In this document: one piece after another, positions 49,526 through 58,590 of the stretch | How the letters are laid out: the number at the start of each line of letters is the position of its first letter | Position numbering within the stretch: position 1 is the stretch's first letter | DNA from: Clostridia bacterium | GTDB lineage: Bacteria > Bacillota > Clostridia > Christensenellales > CAG-138 | Direction: 5' to 3' | DNA length: 64,000 nucleotides | NCBI GenBank assembly: GCA_017388175.1 | Contig: JAFOTD010000008.1 | Span: forward strand, 1-64,000 | The notes under the pieces: model-generated | Databases searched by the model: none | What the model saw: only the letters and a program-made list of their open reading frames with translations | What the model was told of the DNA's origin: nothing | Translations under genes and position numbers: made by a program

Positions 49526-50197
49526 ATGACGGTTTATGAAAGGCTGACCGCCTGCGGCGACGAGGCGTACCGGACGTTTCAAAGCAGGCTCGTTCCCAAT
49601 ATCCCGCAGGAGACGGTCATCGGCGTCAGAACGCCGGATATGCGCAGGATCGCAAAGGAGATCAAAGGAACGCCGGAGGCGGAGGACTTCCTTAAGGCGC
49701 TTCCGCACCGGTATTACGAGGAAAATCTCGTGCATTTCTTCCTGATTTCGATGATTCGGGACTTCGACGCCTGCGTTCACGCGGCGGAGGCCTTCCTGCC
49801 GTACGTCGATTGCTGGCCGGTTTCGGATCAGGCGACGCCGAACGCGTTCCGTAAAAATCATGAAAAGCTTTTGCCCTATATCAAAGCATGGATCGCGTCG
49901 GAGCACGTGTATACCGCACGGTTCGGCATCCGCATGCTGATGAACGAGTTTCTGGACGCGGATTTCAAGCCGGAATATCCGGAGTGGGTCGCAAACGTCC
50001 GCGGCGAAGACTACTACATCAAAATGATGGTTGCGTGGTATTTCGCGACCGCGCTCGCAAAGCAGTACGACGAGACGATTCCATACATCGAACAACACCG
50101 TCTCGAACCGTGGACGCATAAAAAAACGATTCAGAAGGCGATCGAAAGCTTCCGCGTCACGGACGCGCACAAGGAATACCTGAAGACGCTTCGATAA
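49526..50197 (+). CDS. AlkD-like DNA alkylation repair glycosylase
   Basis: 223 residues with AGAGAGG before the ATG. The HEAT-like helical repeats of the AlkD family are visible (VIGVRTPDMRRIAKEI, VDCWPVSDQATPNAF, ARFGIRMLMNEFLD, YYIKMMVAWYFATALAKQ). AlkD enzymes excise bulky or cationic alkylated bases from DNA without flipping them. The conserved Trp and Asp of the DNA-binding cleft appear to be present (W and D in DCWPVSD). Confidence 0.85.
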   Translation: MTVYERLTACGDEAYRTFQSRLVPNIPQETVIGVRTPDMRRIAKEIKGTPEAEDFLKALPHRYYEENLVHFFLISMIRDFDACVHAAEAFLPYVDCWPVSDQATPNAFRKNHEKLLPYIKAWIASEHVYTARFGIRMLMNEFLDADFKPEYPEWVANVRGEDYYIKMMVAWYFATALAKQYDETIPYIEQHRLEPWTHKKTIQKAIESFRVTDAHKEYLKTLR

Positions 50198-50220
50198 TAG
50201 TTTACATAAGGAGGAGAACC

Positions 50221-50430
50221 ATGCTGACACGCAATCTGTTGAAAAACCCGGACCGGGTCGAATACTGCAAGGAGGAGGACGTCGTTCCGGCGCTTTGCAA
50301 AAAGCCGCGGATCCCGGATCTTTCCGGGATCATCCGCGCGTTCCGCGGGACGAGGCGTAACTGTTTATACAAAAAATCGTCCTCGCATGGGGACGATTTT
50401 TTTCGTGTCGGTTTTCAGCGCAGCACGTAG
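50221..50430 (+). pseudogene. Short frame running through a terminator
   Basis: A perfect AAGGAGGAG precedes the ATG, and the first 40 codons look natural (LTRNLLKNPDRVEYCKEEDV). The frame then runs through a strong hairpin terminator at 50371, so the transcript ends before the stop codon. It is likely a gene cut off by deletion. No family is recognised. Confidence 0.35.
50371..50402. terminator. Bidirectional terminator
   Basis: AAAAAATCGTCC and GGACGATTTTTT enclose an 8-base loop, between the AlkD unit and the convergent hemolysin III gene. Confidence 0.8.
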
Positions 50431-51095
50431 AACAGGATCGACGCCGCCTGCAGAACGCTGCCGAGCAGCACGAACAGATGGAAGATCGAATGGAACCAAT
50501 GCTTTTTGCTTCCGATGCCATACAGAATTGCGCCGACCGTATAGGCGACGCCGCCGGACAGCAGCCAGTAAAACCCGGTCTCAGTCATCGCCTCGATCGT
50601 CTGCGGCACGGCGATGATAATGAGCCATCCCATCGCGATATAACAGATCATGGAAAACGTGCGGTATTTTCGCAGATCGATCGCCGTCAGCGTCGTGGTG
50701 AGCGCTAAAAGTCCCCATTCCAGTCCGAAACAGACCCATGCGAGCGCGGGATACAGCGGACGGATGCCCGCAAGCAGAATCGGCGTATACGTGCCCGCGA
50801 TCAGCGCGTAGATCGTGCAGTGGTCCAGCACCTGCAATATCTTTTTGCCGCGTCCCGGCCGGAGCCCGTGATAGACGCTGCTCATCGTATAGAGCCAGAT
50901 CATCGCCGCGCCGTAGACGGAGACGCTGACGATGCCCCACACGTCGTGCTTCCGCGCGGAAAACAGGATGCCGAACACGAGCACCGCGATCCCGATCGCG
51001 CCGCCTGCGATGTGACTGACCATGTTCATGATCTCCTCGCCCCGCGTATAATCCGGAAGCTTTCGCTCATTGATCGGCGTTCTCTTCATCCGCAT
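50415..51095 (-). CDS. Hemolysin III/PAQR family membrane protein
   Basis: 226 residues, seven hydrophobic helices. The family's metal-site motifs are present: NMVSHIAGG, SSVYHGL and HSIFHLFVLLGS. Bacterial members (YqfA, hemolysin III) are linked to membrane homeostasis or, in some species, cell lysis. The gene overlaps the MATE pump gene by 29 bp and is its operon partner. Confidence 0.85.
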   Translation of the reverse strand: MRMKRTPINERKLPDYTRGEEIMNMVSHIAGGAIGIAVLVFGILFSARKHDVWGIVSVSVYGAAMIWLYTMSSVYHGLRPGRGKKILQVLDHCTIYALIAGTYTPILLAGIRPLYPALAWVCFGLEWGLLALTTTLTAIDLRKYRTFSMICYIAMGWLIIIAVPQTIEAMTETGFYWLLSGGVAYTVGAILYGIGSKKHWFHSIFHLFVLLGSVLQAASILFYVLR

Positions 51096-52503
51096 CCGCC
51101 TGCCTTTCCGATTGCACGATATTAACGACCCACCGCCCGCTCCTTACAAGAAGAAAACCGATGACGCACTTGACGAGATCCAGCGAGCAGCAGACGATAT
51201 AGAGCGGCAGAATCGGAAGCGCCGTAAACCGGCTTAAAACGAACGCCGCGGGAATGCACAGCGCCCAGACAAAGCAGCTGTCGAACAGCATGGTGATCCT
51301 TGTCTGCCCGCCGGAGCGCAGCGTAAAATAGCAGGCGTGCGTGAACGCGTTGAACGGCATCATGCACGCAGAGACCCAAAGCAGACGCGTCGCAAGCGCC
51401 TTGACTTCGTCCCCTGTATTGTAGAGCTTCGGAATGAACGGTGCGGCGACGGCAAGCGCGGCGCCGAAGAACAGACAGGTGCAGACCGAAAGCGCAATGA
51501 TCTTTTTGTCCGTATCCTTCGCTTCCTCCAGCCTGTTCGCGCCGAGCAGGTTGCCGACGATGATGCCGATCGAAGAGCCGATGGACATAAAGACGATGTT
51601 AAAAAGGTTCGATACCGTGCTCGAAATGTTCAGCGCCGCGACGGCGGAAATGCCGCGTGTCGAATAGCACTGCATCATGGTCGTCATGCCGAGCGACCAG
51701 AACGCCTCGTTCAAAAGAAGCGGCGTCCCTTTGATTACGATCTGCTTTGCAAGGCCTTTGGGCACGCGGAACGAGCGATAAACGTCCTTGAAAAACGGAA
51801 AGCGCTTCGTATGCGTATGCGCGTAAGTCACCATGATCGCAAGCTCCACAAACCGCGAGATGACCGTCGCGATCGCCGCGCCGGACACGCCGAGCGCGGG
51901 AAAACCGAGCTTTCCGAAGATCAGCAGCCAGTTGAACAGCAGATTGACGAGCACGGCGGTTCCGCTGCCGACCATCGGAATGAACGTCTCGCCCGTTTCG
52001 CGCAGCGAAAAGGCGTAACACATTGAGATCGCGCTGGGAACGAGCCCGATCAGCATGATGAGAACATACTTGCTGCCGAACGCAAGCGTCGCCTGAAGGT
52101 CGCCCTCCGCTCCGCTTTCATGCAGAAACAGGCTGAGCAGGGGTTTGTGGAAAAAGCCGAGGATGAGAAGCGCGGCGGCGCAGATGACGGCGCAGATCAA
52201 AAGCTTAAAGCGGAGTACGTGCCGGATGCCGTCCATGTCCTTCTTTCCGGCAAACTGCGCGCCGAAGATGCTGGCGCCGGAGAGCCCGCCGAAGATCGTC
52301 AGATTGAACACGAAGATCAGTTGATTCGCGATCGCGACGCCGCTCATCTGTTCGGTTCCGATCCGACCGACCATCAGATTGTCCAGAACGTTCACGAACT
52401 GGCTGACGCCGTTCTGGATCACGACGGGAACGGCGATCAGAAGGACCGCCTTATAAAACGCTTTATTGCCGATATATTTTGAAAGAAAAGATCGCTTCTC
52501 CAT
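51067..52503 (-). CDS. MATE-family efflux pump
   Basis: 478 residues with twelve helices in two similar halves. The first has VVIQNGVSQFVNVLDNLMVG, and IFGAQFAGKKD; the second repeats this at PLLLNEAFWSLGMTTMMQCY. These are hallmarks of MATE cation/drug antiporters. The substrate is not evident. A weak ribosome site (GGAAACGGCGG) precedes the ATG. Confidence 0.9.
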   Translation of the reverse strand: MEKRSFLSKYIGNKAFYKAVLLIAVPVVIQNGVSQFVNVLDNLMVGRIGTEQMSGVAIANQLIFVFNLTIFGGLSGASIFGAQFAGKKDMDGIRHVLRFKLLICAVICAAALLILGFFHKPLLSLFLHESGAEGDLQATLAFGSKYVLIMLIGLVPSAISMCYAFSLRETGETFIPMVGSGTAVLVNLLFNWLLIFGKLGFPALGVSGAAIATVISRFVELAIMVTYAHTHTKRFPFFKDVYRSFRVPKGLAKQIVIKGTPLLLNEAFWSLGMTTMMQCYSTRGISAVAALNISSTVSNLFNIVFMSIGSSIGIIVGNLLGANRLEEAKDTDKKIIALSVCTCLFFGAALAVAAPFIPKLYNTGDEVKALATRLLWVSACMMPFNAFTHACYFTLRSGGQTRITMLFDSCFVWALCIPAAFVLSRFTALPILPLYIVCCSLDLVKCVIGFLLVRSGRWVVNIVQSERQADADEENADQ

Positions 52504-52645
52504 CGTCCGCCGTTTCCTTTGGGCGTTTTCCGCCCGTCTGTATCACAGTATACCATGAACGCCCGCAAAAGAAAAGCCGGAAAAACGTCCCCGTCCGCGG
52601 CGTTCGCCCGCCCGGAATCCCGCGGCGTTTTTTCGCTTCACGCCC

Positions 52646-52674
52646 TTGTGAAACCGGCGGGAAAACGGTATAAT
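52646..52674 (+). promoter_or_regulatory. Promoter of the 52.8-55.0 kb operon
   Basis: TTGTGA and TATAAT are 17 bp apart; transcription would start near 52681, about 150 bp before the thioesterase ATG. Confidence 0.6.
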
Positions 52675-52676
52675 GA

Positions 52677-52808
52677 AAAAGAGAAGGGACGCGTGAACGG
52701 CGGTCCCGTTTTGATCGGGAATACGACGCGCTGCGCCGGACGTATATCGACGGCGGGAAGAAGATCGCGAAGATCAGCGCGGCGTATCGCGCGCCGTTCG
52801 TAAGATAA
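52677..52808 (+). other. Open frame without start in the operon leader
   Basis: A 43-codon frame ending at 52808 reads RFDREYDALRRTYIDGGKK and IAKISAAYRAPFVR, natural-looking but without a start codon; a different frame opens with ATG at 52673 (MKKRRDA, stop). It may be a short gene broken by one frameshift. Confidence 0.25.
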
Positions 52809-52831
52809 AAGAAAGACTGCAGGAGGAAACT

Positions 52832-53221
52832 ATGCTGGAAGTCGGAATGAAGGGACATATGGAAAAGACGGTGACCGCGGACCTGTCGGCGAAGGTCTGG
52901 GGCAGCGGCGCGGTGGACGTGTACGGGACGCCGTGCATGATCGCGCTCGTTGAGGAAACGGCGTGGCGCAGCGTGCAGGACGAACTGGAGCCGGGACAGG
53001 CGACGGTCGGCACGAAGCTTGATATCGCGCATATCGCCGCAACGCCGATCGGCATGCGCGTTTGGTGCGATACGGAGCTCGTTGAGATCGACCGCAGACG
53101 GCTCGTGTTCTCCGTGACCGCGTACGACGAAGCGGGAAAGATCGCCGAAGGTACGCACGAGCGCTTTGTCGTCGACGTCGAAAAATTTCAGGCGAAGGCG
53201 AACGCGAAAGCCGCAAAGTGA
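52832..53221 (+). CDS. FlK-like hotdog thioesterase
   Basis: 129 residues with AGGAGG upstream. AKVWGSGAVDVYGTPCMIAL VEETAW is interrupted by no gap and matches the FlK/fluoroacetyl-CoA thioesterase type; GTKLDIAHIAATPIGMRV and GKIAEGTHERFVV complete it. Acyl-CoA hydrolysis, probably in detoxification. First gene of an operon with the GNAT, DUF1284 and PNPOx-like genes. Confidence 0.8.
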   Translation: MLEVGMKGHMEKTVTADLSAKVWGSGAVDVYGTPCMIALVEETAWRSVQDELEPGQATVGTKLDIAHIAATPIGMRVWCDTELVEIDRRRLVFSVTAYDEAGKIAEGTHERFVVDVEKFQAKANAKAAK

Positions 53222-53247
53222 GCATGCCTGCCCGCGGAGAACGAAGG

Positions 53248-54117
53248 ATGCAGTATGACATCAAACCGCTGACGCCGGAAGAGGCGGAAACGATCGAAGG
53301 CAGGATCGACGAGCTGGACCGTTCCGCCGTGCCGCCCGAGGAGGGCGCGGCGGAGGAAGAGATTGTTTTGAAGATCACCGACGGCGAAGAAAAGATCATC
53401 GCCGGCTGCGCGGCGTGGATCGACCGGCGGAAGTGCGTGGACTTAAGCCATCTTTGGGTGGACGAGCGATACCGGAACCGCGGGCTCGGTTCACGGCTCT
53501 TTCGCGAGATCCTGCGCACGGCAAGGGAAAAGGGCTGCACGATCGCGACCGTGGGACTCTACAGCTTTCAGGCGAGCGCATTCTGTGAAAAGTGCGGCAT
53601 GACAGCGTTCGATATCAAAGAGGACTGCCCGAAGGGACATACCCATCAATACCTTGCGATCCGGCTTGATCGGGTCGCACCGGAGGATGAACCGGGCGAA
53701 GCGCCGTTTCCGATCCAAAGCGGCGACGCGAAGGACAACGCGTTCCTTCTGGACAGATTCTATGCGCACAGCGACGAACAGGTTCCCCGCGCGCACGCGT
53801 ATCTGTCGTTCGACAAAAAGATCGCGGACGAAACGGGACATCTGATCGCGGGCGTCGAGGCGGGCGTCAACGGCTGGAACGTCGGCTATGTGGATGTTCT
53901 TTGGACGGAGGAGCCGTATCGCGGGCAGGGATTGGGGTCAAAGCTCCTGCGGGAAGCCGAACGCGAGATCACGGCGCACGGCGGAGAACGGGCGCTCGTG
54001 TCGGCGTTCGACTGGCAGGCGATCCCGTTTTTCGAAAAGAACGGGTATGCCGTGACCGGTACGCTCGACGATTTCCCGAAGGGGCATCGGTTTTATTGCA
54101 TGGAGAAAAAGCTGTGA
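53248..54117 (+). CDS. Protein with two GNAT acetyltransferase domains
   Basis: ATG at 53248 has GGAG 8 bases upstream; the frame begins at a GTG at 53218 without support. The N-terminal GNAT has VDERYRNRGLGSRLFREIL, the C-terminal one EEPYRGQGLGSKLLREAE, both acetyl-CoA-binding R/Q-x-x-G-x-G/A loops. 289 residues. Double GNAT proteins often acetylate antibiotics or small amines; the substrate is unknown. Confidence 0.8.
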   Translation: MQYDIKPLTPEEAETIEGRIDELDRSAVPPEEGAAEEEIVLKITDGEEKIIAGCAAWIDRRKCVDLSHLWVDERYRNRGLGSRLFREILRTAREKGCTIATVGLYSFQASAFCEKCGMTAFDIKEDCPKGHTHQYLAIRLDRVAPEDEPGEAPFPIQSGDAKDNAFLLDRFYAHSDEQVPRAHAYLSFDKKIADETGHLIAGVEAGVNGWNVGYVDVLWTEEPYRGQGLGSKLLREAEREITAHGGERALVSAFDWQAIPFFEKNGYAVTGTLDDFPKGHRFYCMEKKL

Positions 54118-54122
54118 ACAGT

Positions 54123-54497
54123 ATGAAGCTTCGGCCGCATCACGCGCTGTGCGCGCAGTTCTTTGTCGGAAAAGGATACAGCGATCAGTTTGTTGCGCAT
54201 ATGTACGCGGTGTTAAAGGAACTGGACCGCGGCGCCGCCGTGACGCTCGTCGACGGGTGCGACGCGATCTGCGCGGGCTGTCCCAACGCGTGCGAGGGCG
54301 TTTGCGAAACCGATGAAAAGGTGCGCTCGATCGACCGCCGCGCGATCGAAGCGATGGGGCTTTCGTTCGGCAACACGCTTCCGTGGCAGGATCTTTCGGC
54401 GCTTGCGAAGGAAAAGATCATCGCGGCGGGAACGCTCGGCGACGTCTGCCGCGACTGCGAATGGATCGGGATCTGCGGCAGCAGCGCAGATCGCTGA
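54123..54497 (+). CDS. DUF1284 protein
   Basis: 124 residues starting MKLRPHHALCAQFFVGKGYS, the typical DUF1284 beginning (LRPHHxLC). Cysteines CAGCPN, CEGVCE and CRDCEWIGIC probably bind an iron-sulfur cluster. ATG lies 5 bp after the GNAT stop. The function of the family is not known. Confidence 0.8.
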   Translation: MKLRPHHALCAQFFVGKGYSDQFVAHMYAVLKELDRGAAVTLVDGCDAICAGCPNACEGVCETDEKVRSIDRRAIEAMGLSFGNTLPWQDLSALAKEKIIAAGTLGDVCRDCEWIGICGSSADR

Positions 54498-54519
54498 CGG
54501 ACCGGAAAGGAGATCATAA

Positions 54520-55002
54520 ATGGAACAATCGTTTCGGCCGATGCGCCGGTTTCAGCAGGCGCTTTCGGATGCGGAGTGCGCAAAAATCCTTCGTGCGGAA
54601 AAGCGGGGCACGCTCGCGCTGATCGGCGACGGAGGATACCCGTACGCGGTGCCGATCAATTTTTACTACGACGAAGGCGAAAACCGGATCTTTTTCCATT
54701 CGGCAAAAAGCGGGCACAAGGCCGACGCGATGCGCGCCTCGGACAAGGTCTGCTTCACCGTGCACGACGCGGGCGAGCGGCGCGGCGACTGGTCGTACTT
54801 TGTGAAAAGCGTGATCGTGTTCGGCCGCGTAAGTCCGGTGAAGGATCCCGCCGTCAAGCTTGCCAAGGCGAAGGCGTTCGGCATGAAATACTATCCGGGC
54901 GAGGAGGAGGTCGACCGCGAGATCGAAAAGGACCTCGACCGCGCCGAGATCATGGAGATTCTGATCGAACACATGAGCGGCAAGCTCGTGCATGAGAAAT
55001 AA
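54520..55002 (+). CDS. PNPOx-fold flavin protein, NimA-like
   Basis: 160 residues with GGAAAGGAG upstream. LRAEKRGTLALIGDGGYPYA VPINFYYD is the split-barrel FMN-binding start shared with nitroimidazole resistance (NimA) proteins, and IFFHSAKSGHKADA follows. It may reduce nitro-compounds or bind haem/F420-like ligands. It ends the operon at a terminator. Confidence 0.8.
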   Translation: MEQSFRPMRRFQQALSDAECAKILRAEKRGTLALIGDGGYPYAVPINFYYDEGENRIFFHSAKSGHKADAMRASDKVCFTVHDAGERRGDWSYFVKSVIVFGRVSPVKDPAVKLAKAKAFGMKYYPGEEEVDREIEKDLDRAEIMEILIEHMSGKLVHEK

Positions 55003-55025
55003 AGCACCCGACCGGGTGCTTTTTC
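55001..55025. terminator. Terminator between convergent genes
   Basis: AAAGCACCCG-AC-CGGGTGCT plus TTTTT; the stem begins inside the stop codon of the PNPOx-like gene. Confidence 0.85.
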
Positions 55026-55029
55026 CGTC

Positions 55030-55323
55030 TCAGAACGGAGCGGTCTCAAACCGCTCGATCACTGTTTCCGCCTCGAATTCGGCTTTCAGCGCGCGAAGGC
55101 GAAGAAGGTGCGGCGTCTTCCCGTGCGCTTCGAGCGCGGCCTCGTCGCGCCATTTTTCAACGAGCAGCAGCTCGCCGTTGTCGTCAAACGGGATATAGTA
55201 ATCATATTTGAGATTGCCCGCTTCTTTGCGGCTCGCTTCGTCGATCCCTTCGCGCAGAATCGCCTCGAGAAATTCCTCCCGCTTGCCGGATTTACACTTG
55301 TACGTGACGTTCAGTACGATCAT
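55030..55323 (-). CDS. Antibiotic-biosynthesis-monooxygenase-like protein
   Basis: 97 residues with the ABM ferredoxin-like fold: VTYKCKSGKREEFLEAIL, DYYIPFDDNGELLLVEKW and AHGKTPH. Members are quinol monooxygenases (YgiN-like) or LsrG-like isomerases. GGAG lies before the ATG. It is monocistronic in the minus direction. Confidence 0.8.
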   Translation of the reverse strand: MIVLNVTYKCKSGKREEFLEAILREGIDEASRKEAGNLKYDYYIPFDDNGELLLVEKWRDEAALEAHGKTPHLLRLRALKAEFEAETVIERFETAPF

Positions 55324-55387
55324 AGGCTGCTCCTTTCGTTGATGCTGCAGGGGAGACCTGCCCCGGTCTCACGCCGGCCGATACGCC

Positions 55388-55981
55388 TTAGCGTTGTTCT
55401 TTTTCGTCCTTGCTGTTCGGCACAAGCCCGAACGCTTCGATCACGCGGTCCGCGACCTCGTCCGGGCTCAGATCGGTGTTTTCGATCTTCAAATGGCGGG
55501 GAAACAGCGTTTCTCCTTCTTCCGTGTTCAGCTTGTATCGTTCCGCGGTCTTCAGAATGTCTTGTCTGCTCCATTCCGTGTTCCGCTTCGAGGGCTTCCT
55601 CTCCATGCGGTGCGGCGTTTCGTTTCGTTCCAACCGCCGTTCGAGCGTCGCGGAAAGCTCGACGAAGTAAAACTGTCCGCCGCTTTCGGTAAACTGCGCT
55701 TCAAGGTTTTTGAGATACGCCACGTCCTCCGGCATATCGAACGCGCAGACGAACGTGAAGATCAGATCCTGATTGTATTTTACCGCAAGCGAAAAAACGC
55801 GTTCGCGGATCGCGCCGTTCAATTCCTTCTGCGCGGGCGTGCCGAAGCCGAAGATGCGATCGGAAAGCTCAATGCTGTCGTGATTCATCATCATGCTGCA
55901 GCGCAGTTTATCCCGCAGGCGCTCCGCCACCGTCATCTTGCCGACCGCCTGCGGCCCGCATACCACGATCAGATTTGCCAT
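55388..55981 (-). CDS. P-loop small-molecule kinase-like protein
   Basis: 197 residues. Walker A VVCGPQAVGKMT (variant GxxxxGKM), then LEAQFTESGGQFYFVELS and a LID-like ERRLERNETPHR. Shikimate/nucleoside-kinase-like AAA_33 type. It starts inside the next minus-strand gene's end (13-bp overlap), so the two kinases are co-translated. The substrate is unknown. Confidence 0.75.
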   Translation of the reverse strand: MANLIVVCGPQAVGKMTVAERLRDKLRCSMMMNHDSIELSDRIFGFGTPAQKELNGAIRERVFSLAVKYNQDLIFTFVCAFDMPEDVAYLKNLEAQFTESGGQFYFVELSATLERRLERNETPHRMERKPSKRNTEWSRQDILKTAERYKLNTEEGETLFPRHLKIENTDLSPDEVADRVIEAFGLVPNSKDEKEQR

Positions 55982-56520
55982 GCCGGTTCTCCCTTCATTC
56001 CGTTTTCGATCGATTCGACCGCCGGTTCCCAGTCCGCGTCGATCAAGGTTACCGCTTCGCCCGCGTTCCGGAAGCCTGCGATCACGCAGCGGTTATCCGC
56101 CTTCAATCGCTCTGCCGAAAGTTCCGAATCGTCGAGACGGGCTTCGATCTCGTTTGCGTGTGACCGGATCGCGTCGAAATGCGCGTCGATATACGCGTCC
56201 GTCAGGGCAAGGCAGACAAACCGGATCGAAGCAAGATACGGTTTTTCGAAATCCCTTCGCCAGCCGAACGGCACGTAGCATCCCTCGACAATCAGGTTCT
56301 GCCGGTTTTCGATCGCGGTTTTGATGATCTCGCGCACGATCGGCCAGAGGTACGCGGTCAGCTTCCCGTCGTCCTCGGGCGTAAGATCGGTCTGCCCGCT
56401 TCGGATCAGCCCCATCTTGAGATGGTCGATCGACAAATACGGAATATGCCGTTTTTCAAGCAGTCTTTGCGCGAGCACGGTCTTGCCCGTGTGCGACGCG
56501 CCGGTAATCAGAATGACCAT
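55969..56520 (-). CDS. P-loop ATP-binding kinase-like protein
   Basis: 183 residues. Walker A LITGASHTGKTVLAQRL is complete, followed by YLSIDHLKMGLIRSG and VEGCYVPFGWRRDF. Related to adenylate-kinase-like uncharacterised enzymes. It is the first of two overlapping kinase genes. Confidence 0.75.
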   Translation of the reverse strand: MVILITGASHTGKTVLAQRLLEKRHIPYLSIDHLKMGLIRSGQTDLTPEDDGKLTAYLWPIVREIIKTAIENRQNLIVEGCYVPFGWRRDFEKPYLASIRFVCLALTDAYIDAHFDAIRSHANEIEARLDDSELSAERLKADNRCVIAGFRNAGEAVTLIDADWEPAVESIENGMKGEPAWQI

Positions 56521-56571
56521 AAGCAGCGCTTTTTCTCCGTATTTTTGGAACGATTTTTCGCGCCGGGCGCG

Positions 56572-57960
56572 TCAATACAGGCATGCGGGATCGCCTTTTG
56601 CGATCCTTCTTGCGACAAAGACGCCGCTTGCGGAGGCGTGCGAGAGCGAGTGCGTGACGCCGCTGCCGTCGCCGATCACGTAAAGCCCGCGGTGCTTCGT
56701 TTCGAGGTTTTCGGAAAGCTCCACGTGCATGTTGTAGAACTTGACCTCCACGCCGTATAAAAGCGTATCGTCGTTCGCGGTGCCGGGCGCGATCGCATCC
56801 AGCGCGTAGATCATTTCGATCACGCCGTCTAAGATTCGTTTCGGCATAACGAGCGAAAGATCGCCCGGCGTGGCGGCAAGCGTCGGAACCGTGAAGCTCT
56901 CCGCAATGCGCTTTTCCGTGGAGCGCCGTCCCGCGATGAGATCGCCGAAGCGCTGCAGCATGACCCCGCCGCCGAGCATGTTAGAAAGCTTTGCGATGTT
57001 TTCCGCGTACGCGGTGCTGTCGTTGAACGGCTCGGTGAAGTGCTTACTGACCAGCAGCGCGAAGTTCGTGTTCGGCGTGTGGCGCGAGGGATCCTCGAAG
57101 CTGTGGCCGTTGACCGTGACGATGCCGTTCGTGTTCTCGGTGACGACCGCGCCGTGCGGGTTCATGCAGAACGTGCGAACGAGGTCGCCGTATTTTTCCG
57201 TGCGGTAGACGATCTTGCTTTCATACAGCTCGTCGGTGAGGTGCGAGAAGATCTCCGCGGGCAGCTCTACGCGCACGCCGAGGTCTACACGGTTGCTCTT
57301 CGTTGCGATGTCGAGGTCTTTGCAGACGCTTTCCATCCACTTCGATCCGCTTCTGCCCACCGAAATCACGCACTGATCGCAGGTGTATTCTTCGCCCGCG
57401 GCCAGCACCGCAAAGCCGGAATCGCGCTTCTCGACGCGCTCGACCGGCGCGCGGAAGAAGAAATCAACCTTGTCCTTCAGAAGATCGTAGAGATTCCCGA
57501 GCACGACGTAATTTTTGTCCGTGCCGAGATGCCGCACCGACGCTTCGAGCAGGTGCAGCTTATTTTCGAGGCAGAGCTTTTTGATGTGCGAGTTCGCGGT
57601 CGAATAGAGCTTCGTGCCTTCGCCGCCGAACGCCATGTTGATCTCGTCGACGTATTTCATCAGCTCGGTCGCCTTCGCTTTTCCGATGTATTCATGCAGG
57701 TTTCCGCCGAACTCGTTCGTGATGTTATACTTGCCGTCGGAAAACGCGCCGGCGCCGCCGAAGCCGTTCATGATCGCGCAGGGCTTGCAGTGCACGCACG
57801 CGGTGATCTTTTCCCCGTCGATCGGGCACTTGCGCTTCTCGAGCGAATTTCCCGCCTCGAACACGGCGATGCTTAATTCGGGGGCGCTTTTTTGAAGCTC
57901 ATATGCGGTAAAAATCCCGCCCGGTCCGGCACCGATGATGATGACGTCATAATGTTTCAT
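56572..57960 (-). CDS. FAD-dependent oxidoreductase
   Basis: ATG at 57960 follows AAGGAGA; the longer frame is not used. 462 residues. The dinucleotide-binding DVIIIGAGPGGIFTAYEL is at residues 5-22; CPIDGEKITACVHCKPCAIM NGFGGAGAFSDGKYN marks the class of HI0933/uncharacterised FAD dehydrogenases, with four cysteines nearby. SVGRSGSKWM and LYVIGDGSGVTHSL complete FAD binding. The substrate is unknown. Confidence 0.85.
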   Translation of the reverse strand: MKHYDVIIIGAGPGGIFTAYELQKSAPELSIAVFEAGNSLEKRKCPIDGEKITACVHCKPCAIMNGFGGAGAFSDGKYNITNEFGGNLHEYIGKAKATELMKYVDEINMAFGGEGTKLYSTANSHIKKLCLENKLHLLEASVRHLGTDKNYVVLGNLYDLLKDKVDFFFRAPVERVEKRDSGFAVLAAGEEYTCDQCVISVGRSGSKWMESVCKDLDIATKSNRVDLGVRVELPAEIFSHLTDELYESKIVYRTEKYGDLVRTFCMNPHGAVVTENTNGIVTVNGHSFEDPSRHTPNTNFALLVSKHFTEPFNDSTAYAENIAKLSNMLGGGVMLQRFGDLIAGRRSTEKRIAESFTVPTLAATPGDLSLVMPKRILDGVIEMIYALDAIAPGTANDDTLLYGVEVKFYNMHVELSENLETKHRGLYVIGDGSGVTHSLSHASASGVFVARRIAKGDPACLY

Positions 57961-58038
57961 ATGCCGATCTCCTTTTCCGACGCATATTTCTAATTTTATC
58001 ATAACAGAAAAACCGGAAGGAAGCAACAGGAAAGCTCT

Positions 58039-58066
58039 TTGTTTTCCGCTCCGTTTCTGCTATAAT
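58039..58066 (+). promoter_or_regulatory. Promoter of GNAT gene
   Basis: TTGTTT and TATAAT separated by 16 bp, 22 bp before the ATG. Confidence 0.55.
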
Positions 58067-58088
58067 GAATCCATAAACAGAACGGAGA

Positions 58089-58547
58089 ATGAACGGAGAG
58101 ATGGAAATCGAGGTCCTGACCGAAAAGCACGCGGCGGAGATGATCGCGTTTCATAAGCTGTGTTTTCCGGTCGATTGCTGGAAAGACGAAGACTGGTACG
58201 ATCTTCTTCATGATCCGCGCGCGGTCTATTATGCGCTGACAGAGGACGGGAAAATCGTCGGCAATGTGTACATCTACAACTGGCAGGGGGAGGACGATTA
58301 CGTCAAGATCATGAACCTCGCCGTGCATCCCGATTACCGCGGGCGGGGCTATGCGCACCGGCTTTTAAACCATGTCACGCAGGAGATGTCCGCGCTTGGC
58401 ATGAAGCGCTTCTGCGCCGAGACCCGCGCGTCCAACAAGGGGATGCAGAAGGTTTTCATGGGTTGCGGCTATCGTTTCCGGAAGGAAGAGGACGTCGGCT
58501 TTGCGCATCCGAAGGAAAACGGATATAAGTATATTCTGGAGCTTTGA
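58089..58547 (+). CDS. RimI-like GNAT acetyltransferase
   Basis: 152 residues. YVKIMNLAVHPDYRGRGYAH is the acetyl-CoA-binding motif A, and AETRASNKGMQKVFMGCGYR motif B, much as in RimI-type protein N-acetyltransferases. Two ATGs four codons apart (58089 and 58101) each have a GGAG close by, so the exact start is open. Alone behind its own promoter. Confidence 0.8.
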   Translation: MNGEMEIEVLTEKHAAEMIAFHKLCFPVDCWKDEDWYDLLHDPRAVYYALTEDGKIVGNVYIYNWQGEDDYVKIMNLAVHPDYRGRGYAHRLLNHVTQEMSALGMKRFCAETRASNKGMQKVFMGCGYRFRKEEDVGFAHPKENGYKYILEL

Positions 58548-58590
58548 CGAAGAAGATGATCGTACGATGCTCCTGATGTCGCGCAAGCAT